The translations under genes and the position numbers were made by a program. Positions 54,832 through 63,794 of a stretch of DNA of 64,000 nt are shown in pieces (the first letter of the stretch is position 1; every line of letters begins with the position of its first letter). Under the pieces are notes generated by a model that saw nothing but the letters and a program-made list of their open reading frames with translations, was not told where the DNA came from and did no database searches. The DNA comes from an uncultured Paracoccaceae bacterium (GTDB taxonomy: Bacteria; Pseudomonadota; Alphaproteobacteria; Rhodobacterales; Rhodobacteraceae), in NCBI GenBank assembly GCA_947500055.1, contig CANMQO010000001.1:186001-250000 (forward strand). Direction: 5' to 3'.

Positions 54832-55044
54832 TCACATGCGGCATGTCTTGATGCCGAAGATACGATAAAGCGGGCAGAATTTCATCGCCGAAGTCGCCAC
54901 CATGATCAGACCCGCGACGACCGATATGATTGTCGCGGTGGAGCTTTCATAAAATGCCAGCCCGCTGAAAAAAGGTGCGCCCAGCAGAACCACACCCAGG
55001 ATCAGGCGAAATACGCGGTCAAATGAACCCAGATTCGTTGTCAT
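54832..55044 (-). CDS. DUF2892 (YgaP-like) small membrane protein
   Basis: 70 residues: MTTNLGSFDRVFRLILGVVLLG, two hydrophobic segments, and CPLYRIFGIKTC at the C-terminus with two cysteines spaced as in the rhodanese-linked YgaP membrane tail. DUF2892 proteins often accompany sulfide-oxidation genes, and this copy opens the operon. AAGGAG lies seven bases before the ATG. Confidence 0.88.
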   Translation of the reverse strand: MTTNLGSFDRVFRLILGVVLLGAPFFSGLAFYESSTATIISVVAGLIMVATSAMKFCPLYRIFGIKTCRM

Positions 55045-55238
55045 TTGCAGTCTCCTTCATCGGTTGATTGTTTCATAGCTGCATTGGCGGCGTTTCTTTG
55101 GTGACATTGTCACCAAAGAACGGGGCATTTTTGATATTTATCGAAAGGGCCGCGACAAAACGGCGAATTGCAGGCGCTTGCGCCCCGGTCCAAACTTCAC
55201 CAAGAGGTGGGTATGCACCGCTTTTGGATGGTTTCGCG

Positions 55239-55646
55239 ATGAACAGAATGCTGCAAAAGGGTCAGTTGGCGCTGCGCCGCCTGATGCTGCCGTTATTGTG
55301 CATGCCGTTCCTTATTGCGCAGTTGATTGCGCCGGGCACCATGGCTGTTGGCGGCCCGCAGGGTCTGCGCATGGTGCTGTGTTCTGGCGGGGCCGCGATG
55401 ACCGTTGTGCTGACCGCAGAGGGCGATTTTGTCCCGGTCGATGATACTGAGGATGGACATCGCCCGTCGGGGGCACCTTGCCCATGGGCGCTGGCCTTCG
55501 ACCATGCGGCCATCGCAACCCTGCCGGTGGTTGCAGAAACAATGGCCACCCCGGCACGGCTTGACCCGCCACGGGCCGGCATCCGGTTTCTGACGTCCGC
55601 CATGCGGCGCGGCCCCCCGGCACGTGCGCCCCCGTTTACAGTCTGA
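55239..55646 (+). CDS. DUF2946-like exported protein
   Basis: 135 residues from the ATG at 55239. A positively charged start and one hydrophobic segment (LMLPLLCMPFLIAQLIAPG) are followed by MVLCSGGAAMTVVL and GAPCPWALAFDHAA, reminiscent of DUF2946 proteins, which keep CP-C or CPxA-like cysteines and are usually coded beside copper genes. The C-terminus is Pro/Arg-rich. The PCu(A)C gene follows 92 bases later, which supports a copper link. Confidence 0.6.
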   Translation: MNRMLQKGQLALRRLMLPLLCMPFLIAQLIAPGTMAVGGPQGLRMVLCSGGAAMTVVLTAEGDFVPVDDTEDGHRPSGAPCPWALAFDHAAIATLPVVAETMATPARLDPPRAGIRFLTSAMRRGPPARAPPFTV

Positions 55647-55738
55647 TCCCCACAAACGCCGTCGCCGCGGGCCAAAACCCCCGGCGCATTTCTATCTGTC
55701 CGGCATGACCGGATCCGTGATAAGAGACTGTAATCAAA

Positions 55739-56245
55739 ATGAAAAACCTAATGAAATCCGTGCTCCTTCTGACCATTCTGGGCACGGCTGCATCGGCTGA
55801 CGACATGATGCCAATGATGCAGGATGTCACCGCAGGCCAGCTGACCCTTAGCGATGGCTTTGCCCATGCCACCCTGCCGAACCAGCCGGTTGCCGGTGGT
55901 TTTATCACGATCACCAATGCCGGTGATGCGGCTGATACGCTGATTGCGGTGCGATCTGATATCGCTCAGGTGATGCAAATCCACGAGATGGCCATGCAGG
56001 ATGACACCATGGTCATGCGCGAGCTTGAAGGCGGGGTCGTTGTCCCTGCGGGTGAGGCTGTGATGCTGAAACCCGGTGGCATGCATCTGATGTTCATGCA
56101 GCTGGATGGCCCCTTGGTTGAAGGCGAAAACGTGTCCGTCACCGCAACCTTTGAACAGGCCGGGGATGTTGTGCTGTCCCTGCCGATCCGCAAGAAGATG
56201 ATCGGCGGACATGGCACGGTTCAGGAAACGGATGGTGATCGCTGA
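55739..56245 (+). CDS. PCu(A)C copper chaperone
   Basis: 168 residues with a signal peptide (MKNLMKSVLLLTILGTAASA). The copper site H-M-(x)n-H-x-M is seen in MQIHEMAMQDDTMVMRELEGG and GGMHLMFMQLDGPL. An added His/Met cluster lies near the N-terminus (DDMMPMMQDV). PCu(A)C proteins deliver Cu(I) to the CuA site or to SCO during cytochrome c oxidase assembly in the periplasm. Its TGA overlaps the next ATG (TGATG). Confidence 0.93.
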   Translation: MKNLMKSVLLLTILGTAASADDMMPMMQDVTAGQLTLSDGFAHATLPNQPVAGGFITITNAGDAADTLIAVRSDIAQVMQIHEMAMQDDTMVMRELEGGVVVPAGEAVMLKPGGMHLMFMQLDGPLVEGENVSVTATFEQAGDVVLSLPIRKKMIGGHGTVQETDGDR

Positions 56246-56829
56246 TGGCAAAGTCGCTTCGTATCATTATCGCAGCAGGGGCCCTTGTGGCCTCTGCGTT
56301 ATTGGTCTGGTTTGCCTGGGTGCAGCCCTATTTGACCCAGGAAGATGTCATGCAATTGGGGCAGGGGGAATATTCCCTGATTGGCACCGACGGGCAGCCC
56401 TTTACCCAGGCCACATTGCAAGGCGCGCCCTCGGCCATTTTCTTTGGCTTCACCCATTGCCCCGAAGTTTGCCCAACCACCCTGGGTGATATTGCGGTCT
56501 GGCAGGATGAACTGGGGGAAGCGGCGCGGGATCTGCGTGTATTCTTTGTCACGGTCGATCCCGAACGCGATACCGCAGAACTGCTGGGCGATTACGTCGG
56601 ATGGGTGCCGGGTGTTGTGGGCGTTACAGGTGACACCACCGAAATTCGCGCCGCCGAAAAGGCGTTTCGGATCTATTCACGAAAAATCCCGCTGTCAGAT
56701 GGTGAATACACGATGGATCATTCGGCCTATGTTCTGTTGTTCGACGATCAGGGACGGTTTTTTGAGCCGATCACCTATCAGGAAGACCTTGACCGGGCGT
56801 TGTCCAAGTTGCGGCGCTTGCTGGGGTAG
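56245..56829 (+). CDS. SCO1/SenC-family copper metallochaperone
   Basis: 194 residues. One N-terminal membrane anchor (IIIAAGALVASALLVWFAWVQ) and a thioredoxin-like domain with GFTHCPEVCPTTLGD (the C-x3-C copper ligands) and the copper-binding His in YTMDHSAYVLLFD. It passes copper to cytochrome c oxidase together with PCu(A)C. Translationally coupled to that gene. Confidence 0.93.
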   Translation: MAKSLRIIIAAGALVASALLVWFAWVQPYLTQEDVMQLGQGEYSLIGTDGQPFTQATLQGAPSAIFFGFTHCPEVCPTTLGDIAVWQDELGEAARDLRVFFVTVDPERDTAELLGDYVGWVPGVVGVTGDTTEIRAAEKAFRIYSRKIPLSDGEYTMDHSAYVLLFDDQGRFFEPITYQEDLDRALSKLRRLLG

Positions 56830-56870
56830 GGGTGTTTGAAGGCGTCGCTTGGCGGCATTGAATTGCCAAT

Positions 56871-56890
56871 GCGCGCCGCGTCAGGCGCGC
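56871..56890. terminator. GC-rich hairpin between convergent SCO and RDD genes
   Basis: GCGCGCC pairs with GGCGCGC around six bases in the gap between the two convergent stops. It lacks a T-run, so the assignment is tentative. Confidence 0.45.
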
Positions 56891-56935
56891 GTCGCGGTTG
56901 GTAATTGACCCAGGTGTCGGCCACCGGCGCGCGGT

Positions 56936-57799
56936 TCATTCGGGCTCCTTGGTCTTTTCGTGATATTTGTCCTCGCGGGCATCACCGAACAATTGTCGGC
57001 TTTCAAGATATTGCCGCTGCTGACGATAGAAATCCGATAGGAAATCCCAGTTATCCCCTTGTGCGACTTTCTCGGCATAGCCAATCTTGCGCTGGATCGT
57101 TTTTGAGACATCTTCCATGCGCGTGACCGCTTCGGGTGTGCGGGGCTTCTGGCGCAGGATCTCTTCCAGCACCTGCAATTCATAGCGACCGTAAACTTCC
57201 AGATGGACGGTATCAAAGACGAAGCCCGCCGCCTGTGAAGTGCCGTTCGCAGCAAGATCGGGCAGTAGCACCGATTGCGGTTGATCGATCACATATGTCC
57301 CTGCGATCATGTCGCCCAGCCGCTGGCGTTTCTTATTGAAAAGCGGCACCAGAAGGACAAGCAGCATCCAGATCACCAGCGCGAAGGTGACCCATCCGCT
57401 TTCCACCGTGGCGGATAGGATGGTGGTGGCTGGCATGAACACCTCAACCTCTTTCATCAGGTTGCGTGCGGTGATCTGATGCGGCGTCAACCGTCCACCA
57501 TCGGCACTGACCACCCGGATCTTGACGATACGCTTGCCGATTGTCCGCCCGTTCCAGACCAGTTCGGAAAAGATGTAATAGGGCACCCGCAAAAAGAACA
57601 CGAGCAGCAGAAACAGCGTGGCAATCAGCGACCAGTCAAAAATACCGCTCCAGATCATCGCGAGGAAAAACAGGAACATACCGCCAAAGGTGATCAGGAT
57701 ATCCAGCAATTGCGCCCCGAACCGCTGTCCGCCGGTCGCGATGCGGAAGGAGATTGGCACACCTTCGGGTGGCGAAATGCGAATGGCGAGGTTCGTCAT
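56936..57799 (-). CDS. RDD-family membrane protein
   Basis: 287 residues. The RDD domain (RIATGGQRFGAQLLDILITFGGMFLF, then WNGRTIGKRIVKIRVVSADGG) has three to four hydrophobic segments and its R-D-D type residues. A cytoplasmic C-terminal region from ~190 (EVYGRYELQVLEEILRQKPRTPEAVTRMEDVS) looks helical. Last gene of the MoxR cluster; overlaps the SpoIIM-like gene by four bases. RDD proteins are thought to move ions or act as envelope scaffolds. Confidence 0.87.
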   Translation of the reverse strand: MTNLAIRISPPEGVPISFRIATGGQRFGAQLLDILITFGGMFLFFLAMIWSGIFDWSLIATLFLLLVFFLRVPYYIFSELVWNGRTIGKRIVKIRVVSADGGRLTPHQITARNLMKEVEVFMPATTILSATVESGWVTFALVIWMLLVLLVPLFNKKRQRLGDMIAGTYVIDQPQSVLLPDLAANGTSQAAGFVFDTVHLEVYGRYELQVLEEILRQKPRTPEAVTRMEDVSKTIQRKIGYAEKVAQGDNWDFLSDFYRQQRQYLESRQLFGDAREDKYHEKTKEPE

Positions 57800-58848
57800 G
57801 ATGCAGCGGTATCCCGCGTCTGTGTCTTGTCCTGACCAGTGTCACGCCCAGATAGCAGCAACCATGCCAGCCATGCGGCCCCAAGGCCCCAACCAATCAT
57901 CAGGCGCAAACTGATGCTTTGCACCAATTGGCGCAGGAACCCTTCCACAATGGCGGCGACGATCAACATCAGACCCGCCAGAATGATCAGTTTCACCGCG
58001 TCGCGCCCCGCCGCGCGCAATGCCTCGCGCCGGGTCAGATTGCCGGGCAGCAGTACCGCCAGCCCAAGCTGGGCGCCACCCGCACAGGCAATGCAGATCG
58101 CGGATAACTCGGTCACGCCATGGATCGACAGCCATGCAAACAGGTCCAGCGCCAATCCGGCCTCTGCAAACATGGCAAAAAACGCCCCCAGAAGCAGACC
58201 GTTATAAAAGGTCAGAATAAAGCTGGGCAGGGTTGCAAAAACCCCCAGCGCAAAGATGAAAATCGCGATCCGGGTGTTATGAGAAAACAGGAAGGACGCA
58301 AAGACGCCAAGCGTTTCGCCACTTCGGTCGCCACTGTCGTAAAGGGTTTCGCGCAGGTAGCTGTAGGACGCGCCGGGCACGCGCCCGTCCGACATCTCTG
58401 GCGGGACAAAGGTGAAGAACCAGCCGGGGTCCTGAAAATAAAGCAAATAGCCAACGACAGCGCCAAGGAACATGGCCAGAAAGCCAACCGAAAGGGGCAG
58501 GGCGGACCGCCGCACTGCCTGCGGTATTCCATGTGAAAAGAGGCGCGCGATGATGCCGCGAATGCTCTCCTGCGGGGCGTAGACAACCAGATAGGCGCGC
58601 GCGCATAGCGCCTCAAGATAGCTGAGCAGCGCCTTATCCATAGAGATCGAGCGCGCCACGCTCAGCGAATTCATCGCCTGCCTGTAGAGACTGGCCAGTT
58701 TCTGCGCCTCTTCGTAACGCAATGACGGCAAACCGGCCTTTTCCGTCCGGGTGACCAGTTGATCAAGCTCTTTCCAGCCTGCCTCACGCTCTGCCCGGAA
58801 ACGTGACGAACGGATAAGATCGGCGTTTTTTGCGGAAAGGCCCGTCAT
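57796..58848 (-). CDS. Stage II sporulation protein M-like (SpoIIM) membrane protein
   Basis: 350 residues. A cytoplasmic helical N-terminus (FRAEREAGWKELDQLVTRTEKAGL) precedes about six membrane segments, including FLAMFLGAVVGYLLYF and the conserved AWLSIHGVTELSAICIACAGGAQLG. This is the SpoIIM/DUF95 fold that accompanies MoxR-DUF58-RDD clusters in non-sporulating bacteria. It overlaps both neighbours by four bases. Confidence 0.87.
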   Translation of the reverse strand: MTGLSAKNADLIRSSRFRAEREAGWKELDQLVTRTEKAGLPSLRYEEAQKLASLYRQAMNSLSVARSISMDKALLSYLEALCARAYLVVYAPQESIRGIIARLFSHGIPQAVRRSALPLSVGFLAMFLGAVVGYLLYFQDPGWFFTFVPPEMSDGRVPGASYSYLRETLYDSGDRSGETLGVFASFLFSHNTRIAIFIFALGVFATLPSFILTFYNGLLLGAFFAMFAEAGLALDLFAWLSIHGVTELSAICIACAGGAQLGLAVLLPGNLTRREALRAAGRDAVKLIILAGLMLIVAAIVEGFLRQLVQSISLRLMIGWGLGAAWLAWLLLSGRDTGQDKTQTRDTAAS

Positions 58849-60161
58849 ATCAGTTCCTGCGATTTGATGTCGATATAGCGCGATACCAGCCCTGCGGTCA
58901 GTTTCTCGGGCACGGTATCAAGGCATAGAACACCCAGCCTGCGCAGCCTGTCCAGAACCTGCCGGCGTTCAACCAGCAACTGCCGGGCCGAGATCGCGTC
59001 GGCGACCGATGCCATGGATATATCGGCGGGATGGGCAATTTCGGCCAGTTTTGGGTCCTGCAGGGCAACATAAAGGACAAGATGCTGCCGGGTCATCACG
59101 GCAAGGTTTTCCACCAACAGTTCAGCAGTGACGCTGTCCACGAAATCGGAAAAGATGACGATCAGGGATCGGCGCGACAGATGGCTGTTCAATTGGCTTA
59201 GCCCAAGCGTGTGGTTGGTTTCGCTCGCCTCTTGCAGCAGTGTCGCGCTGTGTTTCTGGATCTGGCCAAACGCGCGCCGTCCGGGATACGGCGGAAGGAA
59301 GGTTTGCGGCCGGCTGGCAAAGCTGTAAAAGCCCACATTGTCACCGCCAAGCCCCGCAGCCCAGGTCAGCGACAATGTCGCGTTGATGGCGTGGTCCAGC
59401 TTGGCCAGTTTGCCGATCCGTTCCCCCATCAGGTGACCGCAATCCAGCCCAAAGATGATCTGGTGATTGCGCTCGGCCCTTGTTTCGCGGGCGACAAGGC
59501 TATGGGTCCGGGCGGACCGTTTCCAGTCGATGCTGCGCGGGTCCATGCCTTGCTGAAAGTCGCGCAGCTGGTGAAATTCGGATCCTTCACCGCGCAGGTT
59601 CATGTCTTTCAACCCGTCAAGCAGGGGCAACATGCTTGTCTGGATCTCGCCGCTGAAAACCGGGGAGACATCCGGAATGATGCTGATCGACAGGGAAAGC
59701 GGCCAGCGTGGCAGCATGTCAAACAACCCAAATCGGGACGCAAAACACATGCTCAGCCTGCGCAGCGACGCCTCGCCACGTTCAAGCAGCATCAGCGGGA
59801 CCGTCACGGTGGTTTCGGTGCTGAGGGGCGTCGGCGCGGTGGTGATCGTGTCGTCCTGCGTGCCGATGCCATGATCCTGGGTCAGGCGCAGATCAAACCG
59901 GCGCGGCAATTCCCCTTTGCGCGCCGTCAGATGCAGCGATAGGGGGGCGGTTTTGCCCACATAGCCTGTTTCATCCAGATCCGCCGCGATGTCGAAATTC
60001 CGCGCCGATGGTGTCACGGCAAGATCCGCCAGTGCCACCACGATCAACCCACCCCACAGCACGGCCGCCACAAAGCTGCCATCGGGCCGGAACAATCCGA
60101 TCAGGATGGTCAGTGCGGCCAGCACAAGCACCAGCAGGATGAAGTGGCGGGACGGGCGCAT
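58845..60161 (-). CDS. DUF58 domain protein (vWA-like)
   Basis: 438 residues from MRPSRHFILLVLVLAALTILIGLF at 60161. Two N-terminal membrane helices, then a beta-rich region, then the DUF58 signature EFHQLRDFQQGMDPRSIDWKRSARTHSLVARE and a vWA-like domain (FGLDCGHLMG). DUF58 proteins work with MoxR AAA+ ATPases. One base separates it from the MoxR stop. The open frame upstream of the chosen start is MoxR shadow. Confidence 0.9.
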   Translation of the reverse strand: MRPSRHFILLVLVLAALTILIGLFRPDGSFVAAVLWGGLIVVALADLAVTPSARNFDIAADLDETGYVGKTAPLSLHLTARKGELPRRFDLRLTQDHGIGTQDDTITTAPTPLSTETTVTVPLMLLERGEASLRRLSMCFASRFGLFDMLPRWPLSLSISIIPDVSPVFSGEIQTSMLPLLDGLKDMNLRGEGSEFHQLRDFQQGMDPRSIDWKRSARTHSLVARETRAERNHQIIFGLDCGHLMGERIGKLAKLDHAINATLSLTWAAGLGGDNVGFYSFASRPQTFLPPYPGRRAFGQIQKHSATLLQEASETNHTLGLSQLNSHLSRRSLIVIFSDFVDSVTAELLVENLAVMTRQHLVLYVALQDPKLAEIAHPADISMASVADAISARQLLVERRQVLDRLRRLGVLCLDTVPEKLTAGLVSRYIDIKSQELI

Positions 60162-60162
60162 G

Positions 60163-61119
60163 CTATCGTGGCGCGTCGGTGCGGTTGATGATCGTCTGCA
60201 ACACATCATCGGATGTGCGGCCCTCAATCTCGGCCGAGGGGCCAAGAACAAGACGATGCCGCAGCGCAGGGATAAGCAAGGCCTGCACATCATCCGGTAT
60301 CGCATAATCACGACCATCAAGGGCGGCTTTCGCCCGCACGGCCCCGGCAATGGCATTGGCCGCCCGGGTCGATGCACCGTGCAGGATTTCGCCATCATTG
60401 CGGGTCGCGCGCACCAGATCGACGATATAGCTCAGGATTGTTTCATCCAGATGAATGGAATCGACCAATGCATGGCCCGCCCGCAATGCCTCCCGGCTCA
60501 TCACCTTGCGCAATTCCGTGCGCCCGCTATCGGCATCCAGTGGCAGACCCGCGCTGCGCTTGAGAATATCAATCTCGGCCTGACGGTCCGGGAAATCCAC
60601 AAGGATCTTGAACAGGAAGCGGTCCAGCTGCGCCTCGGGCAGGGGGTAGGTGCCATGCTGTTCAATCGGGTTTTGCGTGGCGATCACAAAAAAGTCCTGA
60701 CCCAGCGCATGGGTCGTCCCGTCAATCGTCACCTCGCGTTCGTTCATCGCCTGCAGCAAGGCCGCCTGCGTCTTGGGCGGGGCACGGTTGATTTCGTCAG
60801 CCAGCAGGATATCGGTGAAAACCGGACCCTTGGTCAGGCGGAACTCATTGGTTTCAAAGTTGAAAAGGTTCACGCCCAGCACATCGCCGGGCATCAGGTC
60901 GGGGGTGAACTGCACCCGGCCAAACTCCAGATCGACCACCTGCGCAAGGCAGCGGGCCAGCAAGGTCTTTGCTGTACCGGGTGGGCCTTCCAGCAGGCAA
61001 TGGCCGCGCGCAAAGACCGATGTCAGAAGCATGTCGATCAGCGACTCCTGGCCCTGAACGACAGATCCTATTTCGCCGCGAATATCATCGGCCAGCGTTT
61101 GAAACTCAGACAGGTTCAT
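60163..61119 (-). CDS. MoxR-family AAA+ ATPase
   Basis: 318 residues. Walker A GPPGTAKT near residue 43, Walker B ILLADEINRAPPKTQAALL, sensor region VIATQNPIEQHGTYPLPEAQLDRF. MoxR ATPases are chaperones that assemble or activate partner proteins, often metal enzymes or vWA proteins. It overlaps the end of the DUF4350 gene by 14 bases. Confidence 0.95.
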   Translation of the reverse strand: MNLSEFQTLADDIRGEIGSVVQGQESLIDMLLTSVFARGHCLLEGPPGTAKTLLARCLAQVVDLEFGRVQFTPDLMPGDVLGVNLFNFETNEFRLTKGPVFTDILLADEINRAPPKTQAALLQAMNEREVTIDGTTHALGQDFFVIATQNPIEQHGTYPLPEAQLDRFLFKILVDFPDRQAEIDILKRSAGLPLDADSGRTELRKVMSREALRAGHALVDSIHLDETILSYIVDLVRATRNDGEILHGASTRAANAIAGAVRAKAALDGRDYAIPDDVQALLIPALRHRLVLGPSAEIEGRTSDDVLQTIINRTDAPR

Positions 61120-62437
61120 GTTGGTTCACCACTTTCTTGAGAAGGGAATGATAATTGGCCAGCTGCCGGTGCAGCTGTGCATCAGACATGTGCGGCGCGT
61201 TTTGCATCAGATCGGTACTAAGGTCATCGAATGCGCGGGCAAGTTCCGGGTCGCGCCGGGCAAGCAGGGTCAGAAACCGTTGCTCTGCGTTCTGGGGGGC
61301 GTCACTGCCAAAGCTGCGTGCGGCCAGTTCGCGCATTTCGGAGCGCACGAAATCGGCAACCATATGACCATCACTGCCAGACAGACGCAGCAGGCGTGCC
61401 TTTGCGGTGATCACCGCACGTTTTGACCGCTCGGCGGCAAACCGGTCGCCGGTTCGGACGGGGCCAAAGCGTATCGTGCCGCGCCAGAACAGGCTGGCAA
61501 GCACGATCAGCAGGGCGGCCCAGAACACGGTGAAGGGATAGTCAAAAAAGCGCGCGAATTCCGCGCCGCCGCGTTCATATTCCTGCCGTTCATCGTCGCG
61601 CTCGATCGTGGTCAAAAGATCGGGGCTTGTGTCGACATAAACAGGTGCATCCGTCGCGCGTCGCAACGGGGTCAGAAGGTCGGGCACGAAACCGGCATTG
61701 CCTGCAACAGTAAGGCCATGATTGTTCATCAGATCGGGGTCAGCGACATAATAGACCGGGAACTTTGCGTCGGTCTGCTTGCAGGCAATGACCAATGCAT
61801 CTTTGCCAAAAGGAACAATGACACGGCAGCTTCTGGGAAGAGTGACGCGATCAAACAATTGGGCATGAAACAGGGCCAGCGTTTGGCCGTCTTGCGTGTG
61901 AGTGGAAAACTCAGCCCCGCCACGGGTCAGCCCAACACCACCAAGCGCGATCTGGTCCAACAGCGGATCAATCTGGTCCGTCGGGATCAAAGAACGTTCA
62001 TGCGCGATGCCAAGCTCAACCATGGCGCCACGCCATTTGGGCAGCAGCACGACGGTGGGAATTTCTTTGATCTTCGTAAAATAGTTCTCTTCATAAATAT
62101 CGCGCAGCGTGGTTTGATCCAGCCGTTCCACGGTGGTTTCCGGCGGCGTCGCATCGGCATAGAGGTTCAGATCATAAAGAGGGAGGATGCGCAGACCCAT
62201 ATCCTCGGCCCGCGGGTGCAGCCGTGGATGCGAACTGCGCGAGGGCAGGCCGGCCTGCTCAAGCCATGGGGCAAGCGCTCTGAGGCCAATGCCGGAACGA
62301 TCCAGAAGGCGATCACGCGCACCGGCGCCAAAAACGGTCAGCAACGCGAGCCCCGCAACCAGCAAACCCACCACCACAAAGATCGGCGTGCGACTGCCCG
62401 TATCGGGTCTGCTTTGGTCTTGCGTCCCGTCAGCCAT
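61106..62437 (-). CDS. DUF4350 domain membrane protein
   Basis: 443 residues from MADGTQDQSRPDTGS at 62437. One N-terminal helix (IFVVVGLLVAGLALLTVF), an extracytoplasmic domain (GLRALAPWLEQAGLPSRSSHPRL, then PTVVLLPKWRGAMVELG) typical of DUF4350, a second helix (YPFTVFWAALLIVLASLFW, ~315-333) and a helical cytoplasmic tail. Position between DUF4129 and MoxR genes supports the call. It overlaps the preceding gene by eight bases. Confidence 0.8.
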   Translation of the reverse strand: MADGTQDQSRPDTGSRTPIFVVVGLLVAGLALLTVFGAGARDRLLDRSGIGLRALAPWLEQAGLPSRSSHPRLHPRAEDMGLRILPLYDLNLYADATPPETTVERLDQTTLRDIYEENYFTKIKEIPTVVLLPKWRGAMVELGIAHERSLIPTDQIDPLLDQIALGGVGLTRGGAEFSTHTQDGQTLALFHAQLFDRVTLPRSCRVIVPFGKDALVIACKQTDAKFPVYYVADPDLMNNHGLTVAGNAGFVPDLLTPLRRATDAPVYVDTSPDLLTTIERDDERQEYERGGAEFARFFDYPFTVFWAALLIVLASLFWRGTIRFGPVRTGDRFAAERSKRAVITAKARLLRLSGSDGHMVADFVRSEMRELAARSFGSDAPQNAEQRFLTLLARRDPELARAFDDLSTDLMQNAPHMSDAQLHRQLANYHSLLKKVVNQHEPV

Positions 62438-63185
62438 GCTGCGGCTTTCCGGCCTTGCCAGCATCCAGAATCTCGCGCCCGGCGGAAAGGGCGTTGCGAA
62501 ACACATCTTCGGTGACGGGCCGCGCCCCGTAATGGGCCAGTTCCGTCCGGTGCAGGATCGTTTTCAACCCGGCCATTTGCGGCCATTGCGATGGCAACCT
62601 GCGGAACGCAAGCCGTTCGGTATCTGATCGGGCAAACCTTGTATCGGTCGCCTCGGCCGCGGCCAGCAGACAATGACGCAGCAACAAAACAAGGGCCGCG
62701 CTGCGGTCTGGCATGGAAGCAATCCGGTCAAGCAGGCCTTGCGTGCTGCCTGACATCTCTTCGGCTCCGATATTCCAGTTTGCGGGCGCATTTGCCTTGG
62801 GTTTGCCGTTGGAGGGCTCGCGCGACAACAGCACGCCCGACCCCCCGAACTTGAGCCAGAGCATCAGCGCGCCAATGACGATAAGCACGGCAAGAAACAC
62901 GCCGAACCCATCAAGATTGACGGGCGCGCCGTCGCGCCTTGGTCTGGCGGCGGGCGTGTTTTCCGCAGTCGCCTGCCAATCAATTTTGCTGACATAGTCG
63001 ACGTCGCTTTGCACACCGTTTTGTCTGGCGACGTTTTGGTAGGTCTCCAATGATGGTGCGCGTGGTGGGTCGACCCGTTCGATCACCACATAGTCCTTGT
63101 TGATGTCACCCCTGTCCTGCGCAAAAGCGGCGCTGACATATAGTGTCAACGCCGCCAGGCAAGATGTGATGCAGCAACGCAGCAT
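62430..63185 (-). CDS. DUF4129-like exported/membrane protein
   Basis: 251 residues. Signal-like N-terminus (CCITSCLAALTLYVSAAFA), a periplasmic part, one membrane helix (GVFLAVLIVIGALMLWLKF, ~96-114), then a cytoplasmic C-terminal domain (ALVLLLRHCLLAAAEATDTRFARSDTERLAFRRL) that matches the DUF4129 pattern (L-R-AL-A--R----TP-E). Seven bases separate it from the DUF805 gene. Confidence 0.75.
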   Translation of the reverse strand: MLRCCITSCLAALTLYVSAAFAQDRGDINKDYVVIERVDPPRAPSLETYQNVARQNGVQSDVDYVSKIDWQATAENTPAARPRRDGAPVNLDGFGVFLAVLIVIGALMLWLKFGGSGVLLSREPSNGKPKANAPANWNIGAEEMSGSTQGLLDRIASMPDRSAALVLLLRHCLLAAAEATDTRFARSDTERLAFRRLPSQWPQMAGLKTILHRTELAHYGARPVTEDVFRNALSAGREILDAGKAGKPQHG

Positions 63186-63191
63186 CGTCGA

Positions 63192-63641
63192 TCAGGCGAA
63201 AACATCCGCGCTGTTCTGAGCTTTCAGCGGATCAGGGCCAAACCGGTTGTCGCCATCGGTCCCTTTCAGGATAGTGATGACCAGCATCACGATGCCCACA
63301 ACAGTGCCAACATAGGGGATGTTGCTGCCGACCCAGCCAGCCAGTACCCACCAGCCCGACAAGTCGCGGTCGTGGAACCTGCGCACCTGCACAGAGATAT
63401 TTGGGATCAGAATGTAAATGAAACCAACAACACACAATGCACCAACGATGTAGTTGACGGTGGTAAAGCGACCGGTTTCGATCGCCCGGATACCGCCCAA
63501 CCCAAAGAAGGCGGCAGCAAGGACTGCCCAGCAGATTACAACGAATAGATAGAAGTACCAGTATTCGGACCGCGAGGCCCTTCCACTGAAAGTAAAATAT
63601 TTCTCGCGCATGCAGGTGCGGACTGCTTCCTTAAACCCCAT
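63192..63641 (-). CDS. DUF805 membrane protein
   Basis: 149 residues with F-GRASRSEYWYFYLFVVI near the start and VRRFHDRDLSGWWVL, both hallmarks of DUF805, plus about four membrane helices. First gene of the leftward cluster and perhaps only loosely connected to its MoxR function. Confidence 0.92.
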   Translation of the reverse strand: MGFKEAVRTCMREKYFTFSGRASRSEYWYFYLFVVICWAVLAAAFFGLGGIRAIETGRFTTVNYIVGALCVVGFIYILIPNISVQVRRFHDRDLSGWWVLAGWVGSNIPYVGTVVGIVMLVITILKGTDGDNRFGPDPLKAQNSADVFA

Positions 63642-63794
63642 GATGCTGTCTCCTGTTTCAATTCAAGGTTGATATCGGTTATCTTTGGATCGATTGTGGT
63701 GCAATCTCTAGATTTAATAAATGGCCGCATTGTGGCAGCAAATCAGTGATTTTCGAAAGTTAACGTGGCATTCACGGATTGCCCGCGCGCGGCA

